The notes beneath the pieces were generated by a model. That model did not search any database, had not been told where the DNA came from, and worked only from the letters and a program-made list of their open reading frames with translations. DNA of 64,000 nucleotides from Bryoerythrophyllum caledonicum (taxonomy: Eukaryota; Streptophyta; Bryopsida; Pottiales; Pottiaceae), in the NCBI GenBank assembly GCA_963971425.1, contig OZ020521.1:1180501-1244500 (forward strand), given 5' to 3'. Positions 44,940 through 56,196 of the stretch are shown piece by piece. Within the stretch, counting starts at the first letter, position 1, and every line of letters begins with the position of its first letter. Position numbers and translations under genes: made by a program.

Positions 44940-47640
44940 ACGTTCCAACAACGGACATGTCGGGAAACTCCAAAAACCTTTGCTAGGACACTCTATCAAA
45001 TGTGAGATTTTCAATACTAGCAAGCGGTATTATTTCCTTTCATACTGTCAAAAAAAAATTGTCTTTAGTGAAGGGTAACATATTAATCTAAGTCAATCAT
45101 TTTCACACATTGTCACACATTGTCGGGAAAGTTACCAAAAAAGGTTCTTCTTTTCCAAATAAAACTTCATAGTTTATTACATTTCATTTTTTCCACAATA
45201 ATATGTGGTGTAAGCATTCTTATTGACCATTTGGATTATCATCCTAAAACATATTAAGTTCACAAAAAAATAAAAATGTGACTTGGCAATTTTTGAAGCC
45301 CCACTCCTTTCACAATTGTTTGAATATGCTACACCCAGTTGCTACCTTTAAAAATTGGTGTACAAGGAAACAATATCATGATTGACATGATGATATGAAA
45401 TTTAGACCTTGTGTGATCCAAAAAACTTACGCCAAGTGACGTCAGAGTCTGCTTATCCACCAAACGCAGTGAACCCATTTTTTGTACTTCAATCACTATA
45501 ATTTTTCAATCCGTGCGGAGAAAGTCAATGAAATTTTGCAAATGTGTTGCTACTTGATTCCGAAATTATTTACACAATTTCACACCAAAAACACTTTAAA
45601 ACTACTCGGTTTAGTGCAATGAGTAAGGAATTAAAAAAGAATTTTAGTTTTAGCTGTAGGATCTCAATTAAGACTTGTTAAGTAACATACTCACAAAATT
45701 TCAAAAATTGTGACCGCACGGATTGAAAGATTATAGTGTTTGAAATGGAGAAAATAGTTGATTTTCTATTGTGCGTTTAGTGGATCAAGAGACTTTCACT
45801 CCACTTGGTGTCCAATTTTTGTAGTACACAAGGTCTAAATTCATTACCATCATGTTAAGCATGATATAAGTTCCTTGTACACCAATTTTAAGAGGTAAAG
45901 AAAGGGTGTAGCATAATATTCAAAAAAATTATGCAAGGAGTGCAAGTTCAAAAATTGTCAATTCACATCCTATTTTTTTGTGAACTTAATATGTTTTAGA
46001 ATGAGAATCCGAATGCGTAAAAAGAAGGTTTAAACCACATAATGCCGTGGGAAAAATAAAAAGTAAAAAACATGAAGATTCCTAAGTTTCATGTGTAAGG
46101 GAAGAAGATTTTTAGGTACCTTGCTTGACGATGTAAGACAATGTGTGAAAATGTTTGACTGGGATTAATATGCTATTTTTCACTAAAGACAAAAGATGTT
46201 TTTTAAAAATATGAAAGGAAATAATATTACTCACTAGCACTGAGAATTTATATTCAATAAAGTGTCATAGAAAAAGTTTTTAGAGTTGCCCAACATGCCC
46301 TCTCTCCTCATTTGAACTTCAAAACCTTAACTTTTTCATTAAACGTGGGATTTAAGAAAAAATTGGCCTCACACAAAGCTTTTAGTAATGTCCATATACA
46401 GTAAAACTTTCCAAAAGAATGTTATAAATTGACCTGGTAGGAACTTGCCCAAACCTTCAAGAGTCCCCTAAGGAGATCTCTTGGTAATTTAGGAGTTAAC
46501 ATGTCATGATTGAGATCCTACGGTCAAAATTGGAAATAGTTTTTTTTGCTTCTTTTTCCTACTCATTGCACTAGAAGCAACCATTTTGAAGTGTTTTTGG
46601 TGTGAAAATGCCTTGGGAGTTTAAGGGTCAAGTTGACATTATAATCAAATGTGAAAACATCAATCGGCACATTGGGGAGGTGGTTGTGAGTTCAAGTCTG
46701 CACGCCAACGTGGTGCCTACCTCCATAGTCCACCCATACAACGATGTCTTATGACCCCCCACCATAGTTCGGTGGACTACGGTGGTAGGCACCACATCGG
46801 CATGCGGACTTGAACTCACAATCACCTCACTCGTGTGCCAATTGATTTTTTCACATTTGATTCTAATGCCAACTTGACCCCTAAACTTCCAAGGCATTCT
46901 CACACCAAAAGCACTTCAAAACGGTTGCTTCTAGATCAATGAGTAGGGAAAAAAACAAAAACAAAAATTTCCAATTTTGACTATAGGATCTCAATCAAAA
47001 CCTATTCAGTAATAACAGACTTGCAAAATTTCATTGACTTTCTCCGCACGGATTGAAAAATTATAGTGATTGAAGTACAAAAAATGGGTTCCCTGCATTT
47101 GGTGGATAAGCAGACTCCGACGTCACTTGGCGTCAGTTTTTTGAATCACACAAGGTCTAAATTTCATATCATCATGTCAATCATGATATTGTTTCCTTGT
47201 ACACCAATTTTAAAGGTAGCAAATGGGTGTAGCATATTCAAAACAATTGTGAAAGGAGTAGAGGTTTGTAACGCCCGATCGGGTTCATCTCCCATTCATT
47301 CCGGCGTACCTCACAGCGCGGAATGTGTGCGAGAACGGGGCGTAATGAAATCTCACGACTTTTTGCTCGGGCAAGTTCAAAGAAAAATCGCGCTGCCCCG
47401 ATCAGGCGTTACGCCGGGTGAGGCCCTCCAGCTAGGGCCTCACCCTATACAAAAATTGCCAAGTCACATTTTTATTTTTTTGTGAACTTAATATGTTTTA
47501 GGATGATAATCCAAATGGTCAATAAGAAGGCTTACACCACATATTATTGTGGAAAAAATGAAATGTAACAAACTATGAAGATGTCTAAGTTTTATGTGGA
47601 AAAGAAGAACCTTTTTGGTTCCTTATGGGGAATGACATGT
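44940..47640. repeat. Compound foldback with at least four inverted copies
   Basis: Copies: forward 44940-45600; reverse 45605-46460; forward ~46490-46745; reverse ~46746-47640. The central junction near 46745 is a nearly perfect inverted repeat of ~200 bp per arm (for example GTGAGTTCAAGTCTGC near 46690 against GCGGACTTGAACTCAC near 46805). The same family occurs singly at 30890-31600 and in part at 34020-34180. No protein is encoded. The arms would form a very long hairpin RNA if transcribed. Confidence 0.8.
47267..47449. mobile_element. 183-bp Helentron-like insertion without target duplication
   Basis: GC-rich segment inside a foldback arm. It begins TGTAACGCCCGATCGGG (47267) and has an inverted partner CCCCGATCAGGCGTTAC ending at 47412. 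A perfect 11-bp-stem hairpin follows at 47417-47444 (GGTGAGGCCCT, loop CCAGCT, AGGGCCTCACC), and the segment ends CTATA at 47449. Comparison with the uninterrupted arms (near 45285 and 45940) shows the empty site joining GGTT to CAAAAATTG with no duplicated target. Asymmetric inverted repeats plus a 3' hairpin and no duplication match non-autonomous Helentron/Helitron2 elements. The ends are uncertain by one or two bases. Confidence 0.55.
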
Positions 47641-48400
47641 CGGTTGTCTCTAAGGCACTAAGTGTAGGGAAGCACTTAGTGTAGGAAGTGTTTACCCTTG
47701 AAAAGAGGAAGTAGTTCTACTGTACTAACCTATGTCCGGTGGCCATTGGCTTAGTGAAGAGAATGAACAAACACTACATTCACACCGGCCCCCATTGAAG
47801 ACCGGAGTTCTTCTTCTTTTGCGAAAACATCGTTTATGATATTTTTCATATATTATGTTACATTTTTACAAACACTATGCTAAGAAAGTTATGCCATATG
47901 CGCGCAATTGTTGGAGTGTGGGAGCTCTAATTTTATTGCTAAAATCTTCTATTAATCCCTGAAGTCTCAAAATCCCAAGGCGAATTTTTGTAAATATTGG
48001 GCAAGTCTCTACAATTTTGATTTGTACAATCAATTCTAAAGAAAATTTAAGAGATATACAATAAAGAAAGAGTTTGATAGAAATATGATATTCTTCATTA
48101 CCCTAGCTATAAGACCAAAGATATGCCATCTGAAGTGATTTTGTTGAAGCTATGCAAATCTAAACTTCTATCACAACCTTTGTTACATGCGGCTTTCTTT
48201 TCACAAGCACATAACATGGTTGTCTTGGATTGTATAAAAAGAAAAAAAACAACAATTGTAAGTTCGCCGACATGAGTCATGACATTAAAAGTGATATATG
48301 AGAGAAACGAGGCACTTGGATGCAATCTTTTTGGTAGGAAAGAAACATAGTTCAAGGGATGATGATGGAATGTGCCGGAGGTGGCCTTGAACAATGATAG
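47641..48400. other. Intergenic stretch
   Basis: Contains a short duplicated word, GCACTTAGTGTAGG/GCACTAAGTGTAGGG (47660-47690). Otherwise AT-rich with no supported feature. Confidence 0.35.
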
Positions 48401-50400
48401 TGTCCGATCGGCTCAGTGGGTGGATGTTGTATGATATCTCACGGTCACTTAAATTCCAACTTAGTGTCGAGGTACACGTGTAAAAAGGGAAAGATGAAAA
48501 AAGCGGAAAACGTGTGAAAAGGACAATGGGAAAAGGGAAAAGGGGAAGAAGGAAAAGCAAAGGAAGTGGGGGAAAGGAAGTCCACCTTCCAAAAGTGGTG
48601 TCGGGAAAATCTGCAGCTGGTTTGGGGAAGATCTGCGGATTCGAGATGCCCGGGTCCCCAGACGGAAATGCACCAAATGCACTGAGTTGTCCCACGGGAA
48701 TACAATGATGCCCTTCCGGAGCTGGGTGGGTCACAGGACACACCCACCACCGACCTGCCTCTGCCTCTCGGTCTCTCCTCGCCACGCCCCCTGCTTCACC
48801 TACCAAATCCACCACCTTCACCCGCAGGTTTGTATTCCAGGCCGACGACGACGACCGTGTTTCCGAAGCGTGCTGTGCACAGAACCTGCCCCCCTTCATT
48901 TCTTTCGGTGGGGCCCCCTGTGCAAACTCAACCCCCCCCATTGCTGGTTCCACTTCACTGCGGGTTTCCACAGTGATTTCCACAGTGATTTCAATTTCGT
49001 CCAATTTTTCCTTCTTGCAAGCCTCCAGATCCCCATAAATGGTAAAATATGAGCCCGTGGGCCCCTCGCCACGAAGGCTAGGACCCGCCCTCCGAAAAAT
49101 GCCCATTGCACCAAACTATGGACCCCGGCGATGGGCAGTACCTACCACCACGACCGTCCTCTCTTGTTCCGCCCGCCTCACTTCACTACAAATGCTCGCC
49201 TCTCGCTCCGCTCCCTCATGGCTCCCCCCTCTCTCTCCCCTTCCTCTCCGCACAGCCTCCCCACCCTTGCCCCGTCGTTCCCGCATGTCTCACGCCTTGC
49301 GTTGCTTGCATGTGGTCACTCGCACGCTGCTCGCACTGTGAGGCCCGCCAATTGACAGCGGCCGATTCATTCCCTGCCCAATCGCAGGGTGATTCGTGTG
49401 GCTCACCGATCCTCTCATTCTACTGCTGCATGTACTCTGTGTTGTTAGCTGCTGTTTTGGTTCGCCGAGATCTCTGCTCTACATTGTGGTACTGCTCCTA
49501 CTGTGAGGTAGACGTTTCCATCTTCCGGTTGTTTACATTTTCTTCCTCTAGTCTATGATGCAGATTCTTCATCTGTTTTTTTCACGCTTCTATCATCAAC
49601 AGACGAAGGTCTGCATCATAGTCAAGGGGGGGAAAGTCATTGGGAGGGAGACGACGTTGTCCCCCGTAGCGAGCGATTGAAGAGGCTGGGGTTGCTGGTC
49701 GAAAGGTGTGCTAGCTGTTTGGGTCATGACTGGTATTACTGACATGACTACGGCTCGCAGATGCTTAGGATTGAGCTTGCATCGACTGATTTTGATACCG
49801 GGATCTTTTGTCTTCAGAGCACCAATCATATGTTGTCACTACGCTTTATGCACATTGTCTCCATTGGATGCAGGTGAAGGTCGGTTGTTTTCTTGCCTGT
49901 GAGGATTGAATCGACAGGAAGTTCACAACCGCCCTGACTAATAATCTTTTACCGTTTCAGAGATCGTGGAAATATGGTTTCAATAATAATATAAGGCAGC
50001 CGGTTTGTCCAGTAAATTTTTCCTGTTGTAAAGTGGGTAGTGCAAAACGGGAAGGAACCGAGTCTTCAACCCGAGTCGTAGAAAAGATGTCCATCAGAAG
50101 AGTCTCTCAAGATAATTCTCGTAGATGTGGCTCAGTGTATGGTATTCACTTTAGCTTTGCCACACCGTAAACGCTTCTTACAAAACGACTACCGTAGTGC
50201 TCCTGGTTTTCTAATTAATGCGCTGCCCAGATTTCAGTCTTGGTGCATTTACTCTGCATCCTTTGTGCCAGGCGGGCTTTTTACTCGTACTGAGCAACCT
50301 GCTGACCTGAGTTCAGAACTTACAAGTTTTTTTAGGTATTCATGAAACATCTTCTATATCGCTTGTCCTATAAATCATACTGAGCAGGCTAATCATAACT
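48400..50400. other. GC-rich island, possible gene 5' region
   Basis: Clearly richer in GC and CpG than the surroundings, especially 48600-49450. It holds a 273-codon minus-strand frame (48285-49106) and overlapping plus-strand frames (49039-49341 and 49106-49558). The 49039 frame contains MLASRSAPSWLPPLSPLPLR, which looks like an organelle-targeting peptide by composition only. None has a recognisable domain. Overlap of long frames on both strands is expected in GC-rich DNA. It may be the promoter and first exon of a host gene whose downstream exons I cannot trace. Confidence 0.3.
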
Positions 50401-50747
50401 CAGGGCTCGCAATTAACATACTCATGAATCATACACTGTATTCGTTGTCCTGAAGGCTGAAAATAGAATGAGCAGAACGTAAAAGATATTGCTCTACCAA
50501 GTTCAGGAAACGGGGGCAACCTCATTCGGAATGATTGAAACCATGATGTTGGTTCAACTTAGCTGATAGAAGCTTAATAGGTGATAAGGACAATGACCAT
50601 CTTTTCACCAATCAACTTTTAGTATCATGTCGTACAGTTTTAGTTGAAAGGTTGATCAAGCTACAAGAGTGTTGACATACAGTTATTGTGAATGAATTAT
50701 TACCTACTATCACATTTTCTATCTTGTTGGATGTGAGAACTTGCATC

Positions 50748-51125
50748 ACTGTATCTCTGAACATGTTTATCAATATCAATATTGATTCATTGTATAACTT
50801 GGATCAATAGTTTTCATGTTTTGAAATCAGTCATTTATTCAATGAGAAATCAATGCTCATAATAACGTTGCTATATTATAAAGTTTTATAAAAGTATAGA
50901 AATGATGTCAATGAATTAATGAATATTTTGTATTCTTTTCAACTATTGTGAAAGTGTCAAATTCATGAGACTAGTTCATTATATAAAGTTAGATATTGTA
51001 AGATTTATAGGTATGCAATATTATTTATAAGCATTGATTTCTCATTGAATAAACTATTGGTTTTAAAGCATGAAAAATATTGATCCAAGTTGCACAATGA
51101 AGCAATACTGATATTGATAACCATG
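50748..51125. repeat. Short foldback, ~120-bp arms
   Basis: 50748-50873 and 51005-51125 are inverted copies. Shared words include AACTTGGATCAATA, TTCATTCA and TTTATTCAATGAGAAATCAA. The spacer is ~130 bp of AT-rich DNA. It looks like a MITE or a palindromic duplication. The target duplication is not evident. Confidence 0.75.
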
Positions 51126-53649
51126 TTCACGTATACAACGAATTGGAAAGCCTGAGTTGAGTAGCACATGGATGTCGTAGGATGGACATCGTAGTGATCC
51201 AAATCATTCATGTGGTTCAAAACCTTGGGCTTGAGTAGAGGTTGTACAAGTTGGCAACGACGTCAATGCAATGGAGCTCACGAAGGATCAATTTGTATAG
51301 GTTTGTCGATATGGAGCATGTGTATTTCAACCTTGACGACTACTCTGCGGTTAGCAATGCGACATACGGAGTTGAAGCAGGTTTGAAGTTTTGGTCGAGT
51401 TTTTAGCATCACATGAAATAGTCTATTTTGAACCCTGATCTGCATGTTCATTCATCTTTAGTTTTACAGAATTGACTGCAATGCGGCTGACCTGGAGTAG
51501 AAGAGGAACCTCAGTACCATGTAAAATATGTTAGATCACCTTGTAATTTAGCTAGGCAGCCGGGCAACAGGGGTGGTAAGTTGCCAAGACTCGATTGATG
51601 AACGCTACGTGCTGGACCAGTAGCTGCCAGTTGCCAAACATAAGATTCGAAGAAGGTGTGTGCTTGCAATTGCTTGCAACTTGAACTGATCTGTAACTTG
51701 CTGTGGCGGCAACCAAGTTGCTGCAAGTTGTCGATGGTTGCCTCATCTCTGTGTCATACTTGCAAGTGTTGGTGCCCAACCTCCCAATGTCGATTACTGT
51801 AGCTTTATCATGCAAGAAATTTTATTTGAAGTCTATGGGATTTTACTACATTCGTCACCACTAGAATGAGAACTTACTCGAATTTGTAAATCCAGGTGAT
51901 ATTTACTTCTTTGTAAACACAGAATGGTACCATCTCTCATCAACAAAGATGTTTTAAATTTTTTAATAAAAAATTCGTTGAAAAACATCTACACGAAGTA
52001 TGGAGTGACCCTTGAAAGTTAACATCCAAGTGATTTGGCAATTTTAGAATGCCTCGTAGACAAATTAAAATTGCTCCATCAAGAATGCCTTTTGCAATCT
52101 TTCAGTACAGTACTTCTTCTAGTCACTTTTTATGCTGCATGCAGTTAAAATCAAACAAACATATAATTATAACCTCAGTTACTATGATCTAGTTATAATT
52201 GAAACTTATTTGATTGATTGTTTATTTAAGGAGATTATTCTGAGCCATGGTTGTGCGTAGTATTTACGTTCATTTGTCTGATGCATATTTCATGGAAGTT
52301 TGTACTAGTTCGGAAACCAAAGACAATATTTGCAGATTTTGCCCTTTCATCCAAGGTAAAGTTATATTCGAAACTGAAGATAATCTATTTAAATATATGA
52401 TTTTAGATTTTATTCACATTGATAAATTGTACATTTGGTTTTTTAAAACTAAAGAAATAGAAGAAAGGGAAAGGTATGTGCATATGGTTGTGCTTCATGC
52501 TATGAAGTTTGTGGTGCTTAGAAAAAGGTCAAACAAGAAGATATAAAATAAAACAATGAGATTAGAATGATATAGTATTGGAGAATAGAATTAGCCAATT
52601 GTATTGTAGGGAAGGGAACAAATCCATGGTATGTCGAAATAGACAAACAACATAAGGCACTTGGTGATACAATGCATTTCTTATCCGAGAGAAGGATCTA
52701 AAATGTTTGAGGTTTACTATGGTCAATGTGCACAAAAATACAAACTAATAAGTTGTTACCTCAACAGTCAAGACTAAATTACATCACTCTTTGTTGATTT
52801 AAGTTCAATGAATGATTCAACCAAAACCATAGGAATCCTTCAAAACATTGAGTAACCCTTAAATGTCACAAGGTGCCACTGGTGGCCACAATATTCTACA
52901 CATGGTATAGTGTCGTATTTGAACATGATAAGATTTAGATATTGAAATGATCTCCAAATGAAAGATGTTAGTTGAAGAACCTTTAAACAAGAGGTGTAAG
53001 TCTTATTAAACTTCATTATATTTATTATATTCTATAGAGTAATATACGCACCTATATATACGGTTCCCAATTGACATTTAAGGGTTAAACCACATTCCGG
53101 CTATATCAACAAGTAACAAATCCCATATTGAAACCAAGAGGAAAATTTTGAATGTATTTAAGGGCACAAAGCTTCTAATTCTTCTAATTCTACACACTTA
53201 TTTAAACATACAAAGAAATTGTAGAATATTAGAAATCTTGTACTTTAGAAATGCATTTTAAAAACTATGAAAGTGATTGTTTCCATCAATTCCTAAATCT
53301 CTACATATTCCTTATTCATTATAGCATGGAAGAACAACATAGACTATGACAACTCCTATTTCGAAGGTAGAAAGGACAATCTTGACATTCCTAAAATTGC
53401 AAACCTTCTAAACAATCAATTACTAAAACTAATTTTAACATGAGTTTAGAGGACACCAAGCTCTTTTAAACTTTATAAAGATTTTGGTTGAGACAACACC
53501 AAGCCCTACTATTGATCTACTAGCGAGTTAGAGCAAGAAAAGAGTATGACTATAACATAAATAGGGATTATCTAGTTTTGAATGATAGATGAACCAATTA
53601 AATTTATAAAACACTAGTTTAAGTGTTGAAGGTAGGATGAAGCTCACCC
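51126..53649. other. Intergenic stretch
   Basis: 51540-51780 is dense in GTTGC and GCAAC words (AAGTTGCC, CAGTTGCC, GCAACTTG) that could pair with each other. The rest is AT-rich. A 99-codon frame (52247-52546) shows no domain and is not supported as a gene. Confidence 0.4.
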
Positions 53650-54234
53650 GACAATGGAAAGCCAAGTGTGGTTCTAGTTTTAGAACTCTAAATTAATGTT
53701 AAGCGGAGAATCGAGATGGAGACCTAGAGGAGCTCCGTTTTTTCTGGTGAGGGTTACTCTGGGAGTTAGTCGCAGATCGCGAGTAGAGGGCAACAAGAGG
53801 TGTTGGGCTTGTTGATGATCCCCCCTTTCTCTCCAGATCTGGTAGTGTATGAGCTTGGGGAGGGGCGTGTAAGTGTTGGGAATGGGATTATGCTAGACAA
53901 GATCTACTTGTGTTAAACTTTCTGGAAATGAAGCAAAACTTTGTTGCAAGTCATCTGTAAGAGCTGGAACTTAAAGTGTTGGGTGATTAGGTCTGATTTC
54001 ACTCCAGATCGTAAGAGCATATAGTAGATCTGCTAGATTAGATGAAGACACGCACATAGCTCACACATAGACTCCCAAGGCAGCCCAGATCCAAAAAACG
54101 TCAACACAACAAAGCTGGAGCGCGAAGATCAACACAAGCTGTCACCAAAGTCTACACTGCCCCCCCTTGAGCTACGCAATTTCCTCAACCCTCTCTCTTA
54201 CTTTTGCACAGTATTTTTTCTTTCACTTGTTGTT

Positions 54235-55494
54235 TTGGTTCATTGTCTCACTAGGCCGTCCACAATACACACACAATCTCACTTAGATCACACAACTAGA
54301 TCAGAAGCACTAAAGTCTCACAAACCCCCTAGCCCTAATAGCACACAAAATAATCAATACCACCAACAAATAAAATCCAAAAACACGTTAGAAAAACAAC
54401 ACAAACAATATCACACTCCTAGGCACTATCTTAATAAACCCAGATCCATAAAAATCACGCGGAAGCGCTGTCAAAAATTACATAAGCATTACCACAACAC
54501 ACAACAGCATAGTATTCATCACGATCTCTATCCCTACATAGTATATAACAGTTGCATGTTAGTAGCAGCAAGAACACAGACAAACAGGGAGCAACCACAG
54601 GTACACAAGCGAAGACAGAACGCAGAAAGTAAACAAGGCACAGGTGAAGAACCGAGTCCACAAAACAACGAACACTGCTTCAACCCCCGAGCCCAAGTCA
54701 ACCAGACACAACATAACAAGTGGTGCATCACCAACCACAACATCAGGAGCATCGCTGGGAGAACAGTCAAAGACGACACCATCAGGAGTAACATCGAGAG
54801 AACACTCGAAGATGACTCCAGCTTACCCACAGTCATCACACAAGAAACACCAAACAATGTAGACAAGGTACGCACTTACAACACCAGTATAAACTCATTT
54901 CGATACTATCCTTGTCGCCTTATATGGTACATACAGTGTCTATATAACGTAAACCGGAAATATAATTACGAATTAACGCAAGAAACCATAAAACAACACA
55001 AGAAAAGTAAACGCACACAAGCTAACGTTACTAATAGTCAACTTCTTTCAAGAACTAGAATTGCATGTGCCCTGCGGAAATGTTGTCCATCCCACCACAT
55101 ATCTGAAGAAACTGCCATGAAGTCCACATCCAGACTACCACCCTGCAGATCAACACAACCGCGACATCAGCATGCAGCGTCCACATTTCACAGATACTAC
55201 CGACCTACAGCAACGTACTCACCTATGACTATCATAAGGTACGACACAAGACCTCTTCTCCATGCAGATCGGATCGAAGAGGGCCAACATCAAAATACAG
55301 CTCTCTCCAACACCACAACACCAACAACGCGCACATCAACAACAGGAGCAGCCCTGCCACACAACAGATTAAGCATCAGCAGAAGGAGAAGGCCTAGCGA
55401 CACAACAAGAAAGAACGATACCAGGACAGAAGAACTCAAACGACACAAGTCGACTGCAACACTAAAACCCTGCGGCACCAAGGGCAAGACATGA
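54235..55494 (+). CDS. LINE-1 leader frame of 419 codons, function uncertain
   Basis: Open from ATG 54235 to TGA 55492. The sequence is poor in T and G, which makes stop codons rare, so chance openness is a real possibility. Composition is Thr/Gln/His/Arg-rich. One segment (~residues 165-225) reads TNHNIRSIAG, then PTVITQETPNN and FRYYPC, reminiscent of the start of an APE-type endonuclease (N-x-RS, then QET). The expected later motifs (GDFN, SDH) do not follow. It could be a relic of another LINE in the leader, a real upstream ORF, or chance. Confidence 0.3.
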   Translation: MVHCLTRPSTIHTQSHLDHTTRSEALKSHKPPSPNSTQNNQYHQQIKSKNTLEKQHKQYHTPRHYLNKPRSIKITRKRCQKLHKHYHNTQQHSIHHDLYPYIVYNSCMLVAARTQTNREQPQVHKRRQNAESKQGTGEEPSPQNNEHCFNPRAQVNQTQHNKWCITNHNIRSIAGRTVKDDTIRSNIERTLEDDSSLPTVITQETPNNVDKVRTYNTSINSFRYYPCRLIWYIQCLYNVNRKYNYELTQETIKQHKKSKRTQANVTNSQLLSRTRIACALRKCCPSHHISEETAMKSTSRLPPCRSTQPRHQHAASTFHRYYRPTATYSPMTIIRYDTRPLLHADRIEEGQHQNTALSNTTTPTTRTSTTGAALPHNRLSISRRRRPSDTTRKNDTRTEELKRHKSTATLKPCGTKGKT

Positions 55495-55589
55495 GCACTA
55501 CAGCAACTAGCACAAGTTCGAATCTGTACAAGTAAGACAAGCAAGAAAAAGGAGTACCAGCCGCAAGACAGAGAGAGAACAGGAGAGTT

Positions 55590-56080
55590 GCGAGCAGGTG
55601 CAGAATACTACGAGCAGGAGATAAATATTGCGAGCTCAAGCAACTCAACATCCCGGAGTCAAGAGAGGAGCAGACTGGCACTGCAAAGACGAGAGCGAAG
55701 CAGCCAGACGCTGAGGAGACGGCAAGGACATCAAACGCGAGGGAGAAGAGAGACTGAAGAGCCCGAGAGCCCCCAGCGACATTAAAAGCGAAGGAGAGCA
55801 GAGACTGAAGAGCCCGAGAGCCCCTAGCGACCTAAACCATTCCCCCAGCGACCCACAGAACCTCGCCATCGACCTAAGAAGGCCCTCCAGCAACCCTCAA
55901 CATCCACCCAACGACCCACCAATACCCCCCAGCGACCTATCACACTCCCACAAAGACCCCAGGAACTACCCCAACGACCTCCAAAGCCTCCTCAGCGACC
56001 TTCTACCCCTGCCTCACTACCAGCCAACCCCAACCATCGACCTTGCAAGCCCCAGCAACCCTCCAGCGACCCACCCAAGG
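55590..56080. repeat. LINE-1 leader monomers (CCCAGCGACC and a 51-bp duplication)
   Basis: A unit GAGCAGAGACTGAAGAGCCC occurs at ~55790, with a close partner ~51 bp upstream. It is followed by about a dozen CCAGCGACC(C/T) words 20-45 bp apart up to 56075. GC-rich repeats directly before ORF1 resemble the promoter monomers of some L1 families. A regulatory role is inference. Confidence 0.65.
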
Positions 56081-56196
56081 TAAGTTACTACATTTTTTCT
56101 TTGACTAATTGGTGTACAGCGGTAGTAGCAGTGGATTGGGGTGGGACAGATATCGATACAAGAAGCGCGAAGAAAGCCCTCAGCTACACAGACCAC

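Noticed and set aside
46628-46903. 91-codon minus-strand frame at the centre of the foldback
   Set aside because: It spans the hairpin tip and is self-complementary; no protein similarity is seen.
52247-52546. 99-codon frame as a host gene
   Set aside because: No domain, no splice context, and AT-rich surroundings; such frames are expected by chance.
56090-56119. A 30-bp intron (GTAAGT to TACAG) just before LINE-1 ORF1
   Set aside because: Too short for splicing in plant-like nuclei and it lies in a LINE leader; the match is probably chance.
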